Below are positions 19,201 to 20,918 of a stretch of 20,918 nt of DNA, in pieces. The DNA is taken from positions 4,034 through 24,951 of the forward strand of contig JADHZB010000955.1 in NCBI GenBank assembly GCA_015657535.1, given 5' to 3'. The notes beneath the pieces are model-generated. The model did no database searches and was not told the DNA's origin. It saw nothing but the letters and a program-made list of their open reading frames with translations. The stretch's first letter is position 1. Every line of letters begins with the position of its first letter. The DNA comes from Nephromyces sp. MM_2019. Taxonomy: Eukaryota > Apicomplexa > Aconoidasida > Nephromycida. Both the position numbers and the translations under genes were made by a program.

Positions 19201-20866
19201 ATATATTTTGAAAATTTGAAGCTTTTTTTTAAGAATAATAATTAGAGATATACGCAAGATTTGAAGAATTTTGCAGTTTGAAAATGTATTATTTGAAATT
19301 TTTCTTGGTGAAGTTAGCTCATTAACAATTTTATGCCTTTTTATTGAATTTTTTCGGATTTTTTGCCTGTTTTTTCGCCTAATTTTTATCTTTGAAGAAG
19401 TTAAAAACTTCAAAGAAATTCAAGATGTCTTCTGCTTGAAGTTTAAAACTTTAATAAACTAAAAAACAAACAAAATAAAATTTTCAAACCGCCTTTAGCC
19501 ATAATAACGCTGGAAAAATTATGCAGTATAAGAGGCAGAATACTCTGCAGTGCTCCTGGGGTATTCAATGGTGATTTTACAGGAAGCTTTAAATTGGATG
19601 ATAGACCACGTTCTGTTGCGCTTAGCAATGCAAATTTTATCTGCAAAGGTGTGTGGGGGGTTTTGGGGTTGGGAGCTGGGGGATTGGGGGGTTGGTTGGT
19701 TTAAGAGGGTTAAGAGGAATGGGGAAGATAATTTAGTTTTTGAACTCTTTGCTAGTAGCTTTGATTTAAACAGAAAAGTATAAATAAAGAAAGTAGATAA
19801 AAATTTATTGGGTGTGTGTTGATTAGAAAGAGCCATTGAAAATATAAAGCTTGAAGTTAAATCAAAGTTTGGGGGAAATATCTGCTCTTTTGTGTGTCTG
19901 TTTTTTTGTCTCTCTTTTTGTGTGTGCAGTATTGCAATACTCTAGTTTGTTCTACATTTTTGGAAGATTCTTTGATGTTATCACATACTGAACGCTAGAT
20001 TTTTGGAAAAATAAAAATCCAAAGCTTTTTCAAAATTATTCAAGAGATTTTGAATATAATGGAAAAGATAAAATAAAAATTTTAAAGTGATAGAAGATGT
20101 TTTGGTTATTCAACTGTTTAAAAATGAACAGAAACACGCTGCTTTTTTGTGCCTTTTTTTGCAAGGAATGTTTCCAAAGGCTTAAATTAGATTTTTTTCA
20201 CGCTTAATTTTTGCTCTTTTTAAAGGACTTGAAGAGTGTTTTTTGACTCAGTATATGTGAAGAAATAAAGCTTATCTTTTCCGTAAGAATTAAAATAAAA
20301 AATCGGTTTATTTAGGGCAGAAAAACTGGTTTTTTGTGTTGTTTCTAATGTTTTTACAAGCCTTTTTTGCACGAAAATTCTGGATTTCTAAAGTTTTGTT
20401 TTGTAGTTTGTACATTTGAAAAGGGCATAAACGTGGACATTTTTTGCTTGAATTCAACAAAAGCCCCTCATGAAAAATACTTTAATTGAAGAGATATTAG
20501 AATCTTAACTACTGTGTTTTTGAAAAAAAAAATCATGATTCTATCTTAACTAAAGGCAAAACAATCCCAACCTTGTGTATATGTTTAAAAAGCTTCAAAA
20601 AGCCTCAAAAACTAGCATTTTCAATGCTTTTTTGGATCAGAAATGAGCAGCAAATTTCTACTGTAAATTGTTTTTCCCAAACTCTCTCATTTATCTCAGG
20701 ATCCAGGGTTAAAAAAGTTCCATACATTGATGGAGTAGTAGTTTATACTGAACTCGATAAGTATTTGAGCGGGCAGCAATCAAGGATTACAAAGCAGAGT
20801 CTAATGGACTTTCTATTTAGTTTATACCTCTTATTTTCAGGGGGTGTTCTATTGATATTTCTTATA
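16299..20866 (+). CDS. P4-type ATPase-like protein (flippase or guanylyl-cyclase ATPase-like domain), 5 exons, 3'-partial
   Basis: Exons are 16299-16580, 17618-17884, 18406-18580, 19499-19648 and 20700-20866; introns of 1037, 521, 918 and 1051 nt have phases 0, 0, 1 and 1. ATG sits in an AAAATG context. Of 347 residues: 1-68 Ser-rich; 69-94 the RTR-IVLIN...NKVVT lead-in typical of P4-ATPases; TM1 about 103-128 (NLFWAHLYRF, IWYLVLSFFMVF); TM2 about 135-153; actuator domain from 184 (WGNIRVGNILRI, EEFIPADLIMLNC, YFETSTVDG). Exon 4 supplies the family's GRILCSAPG...GDFTGSF segment, and exon 5 KGS...YIDGVVVYTELDK followed by TM3 (326-347). Spacings match intact P4 proteins to within about one residue. 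DGET reads DGVL (226-229) and YTG reads YTE, so the pump cycle is probably impaired. P-domain and TM4 lie outside the window. P4-ATPases flip phospholipids; apicomplexan guanylyl cyclases carry such a domain N-terminally. The choice is unresolved. Confidence 0.85.
17892..18006 (+). repeat. Tandem duplication of about 61 bp in P4-like intron 2
   Basis: A 39-nt block starting TTGAAGAAGGGATTTTTTTG and ending CTAGTTTTATTTT occurs identically at 17907-17945 and 17968-18006, each preceded by a TGTGTGTG run. A shorter partial copy (TTGAAGA, then ATTGCTAGTTTTATT) follows at about 18015-18045. Identity suggests a recent duplication, seven bases into the intron. Confidence 0.85.
19655..19691 (+). promoter_or_regulatory. 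G-quadruplex-capable tract just behind a splice donor
   Basis: Five G runs of 6, 4, 3, 5 and 6 bases are separated by loops TTTT, TT, AGCT and ATT, which meets the usual quadruplex rule with a run to spare. It starts 6 bases after the exon 4 donor (GTGTGT at 19649) on the sense strand, so an RNA quadruplex could affect splicing. Structure predicted from sequence only. Confidence 0.6.
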
Positions 20867-20918
20867 GTAAGGATAAACTTTTTTTTGCTTGCAAAGATCT
20901 CTTTAAAAAAGTTTTTTT

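Noticed and set aside
19930..20000. Alternative exon after GTGTGTGCAG in P4-like intron 4
   Set aside because: Phase allows it, but the translation does not fit the P4 pattern and soon hits TGA. Joining 19648 to 20700 gives the expected KGS...GVVVYT spacing.
1..20918. CRISPR arrays, telomeric repeats, transposase or integrase genes
   Set aside because: No regularly spaced repeats, only single TTTAGGG-like words, and no mobile-element protein in any frame.

Overview
The window looks like nuclear DNA of an apicomplexan or close relative (myzozoan alveolate). The reasons are a large intronless RAP-domain protein with helical repeats and a mitochondrial-looking N-terminus, an intron-rich P4-type ATPase-like gene of the sort that in apicomplexans can also form the N-terminus of guanylyl cyclase, very AT-rich non-coding DNA, and introns from about 50 to more than 1,000 nt with GT-AG ends. 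TAA and TGA behave as ordinary stops, so a ciliate code is not indicated. The genus cannot be fixed from the sequence.

Layout. (1) 1-2299, plus strand: the C-terminal quarter of the spliceosomal HEAT-repeat protein SF3B1 in three exons; the 5' part lies outside the window. (2) 2300-4398: low-complexity GT-rich and GA-rich DNA plus a candidate small three-exon plus-strand gene (3042-3423) of unknown function. (3) 4399-8007, minus strand: a 1202-residue RAP-domain protein with about ten WA/WS-containing helical repeats, probably an organellar RNA-binding protein. (4) 8008-16298: an 8.3-kb divergent intergenic region without a convincing gene. It holds simple repeats, dyads, two TGCATGCA palindromes, a GC-rich hairpin-forming patch and a few weak ORF candidates. 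(5) 16299 to the window end, plus strand: the first five exons of a P4-ATPase-like gene (N-terminus, TM1-TM2, actuator domain, TM3), still open at the right edge.

The most notable observation is in the P4-ATPase-like gene. Five exons join in matching phases into a well-aligned P4 fold, but the actuator DGET motif reads DGVL. The catalytic glutamate is absent, so the protein is probably a degenerate pump, for example the ATPase-like half of an apicomplexan guanylyl cyclase. The part that would decide this lies outside the window. Also notable are tandem in-frame donor sites in SF3B1 intron 1, a G-quadruplex-capable tract just behind a splice donor in the P4-like gene, and the uncharacterised small gene. 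The three main genes are not an operon or an evident functional cluster.
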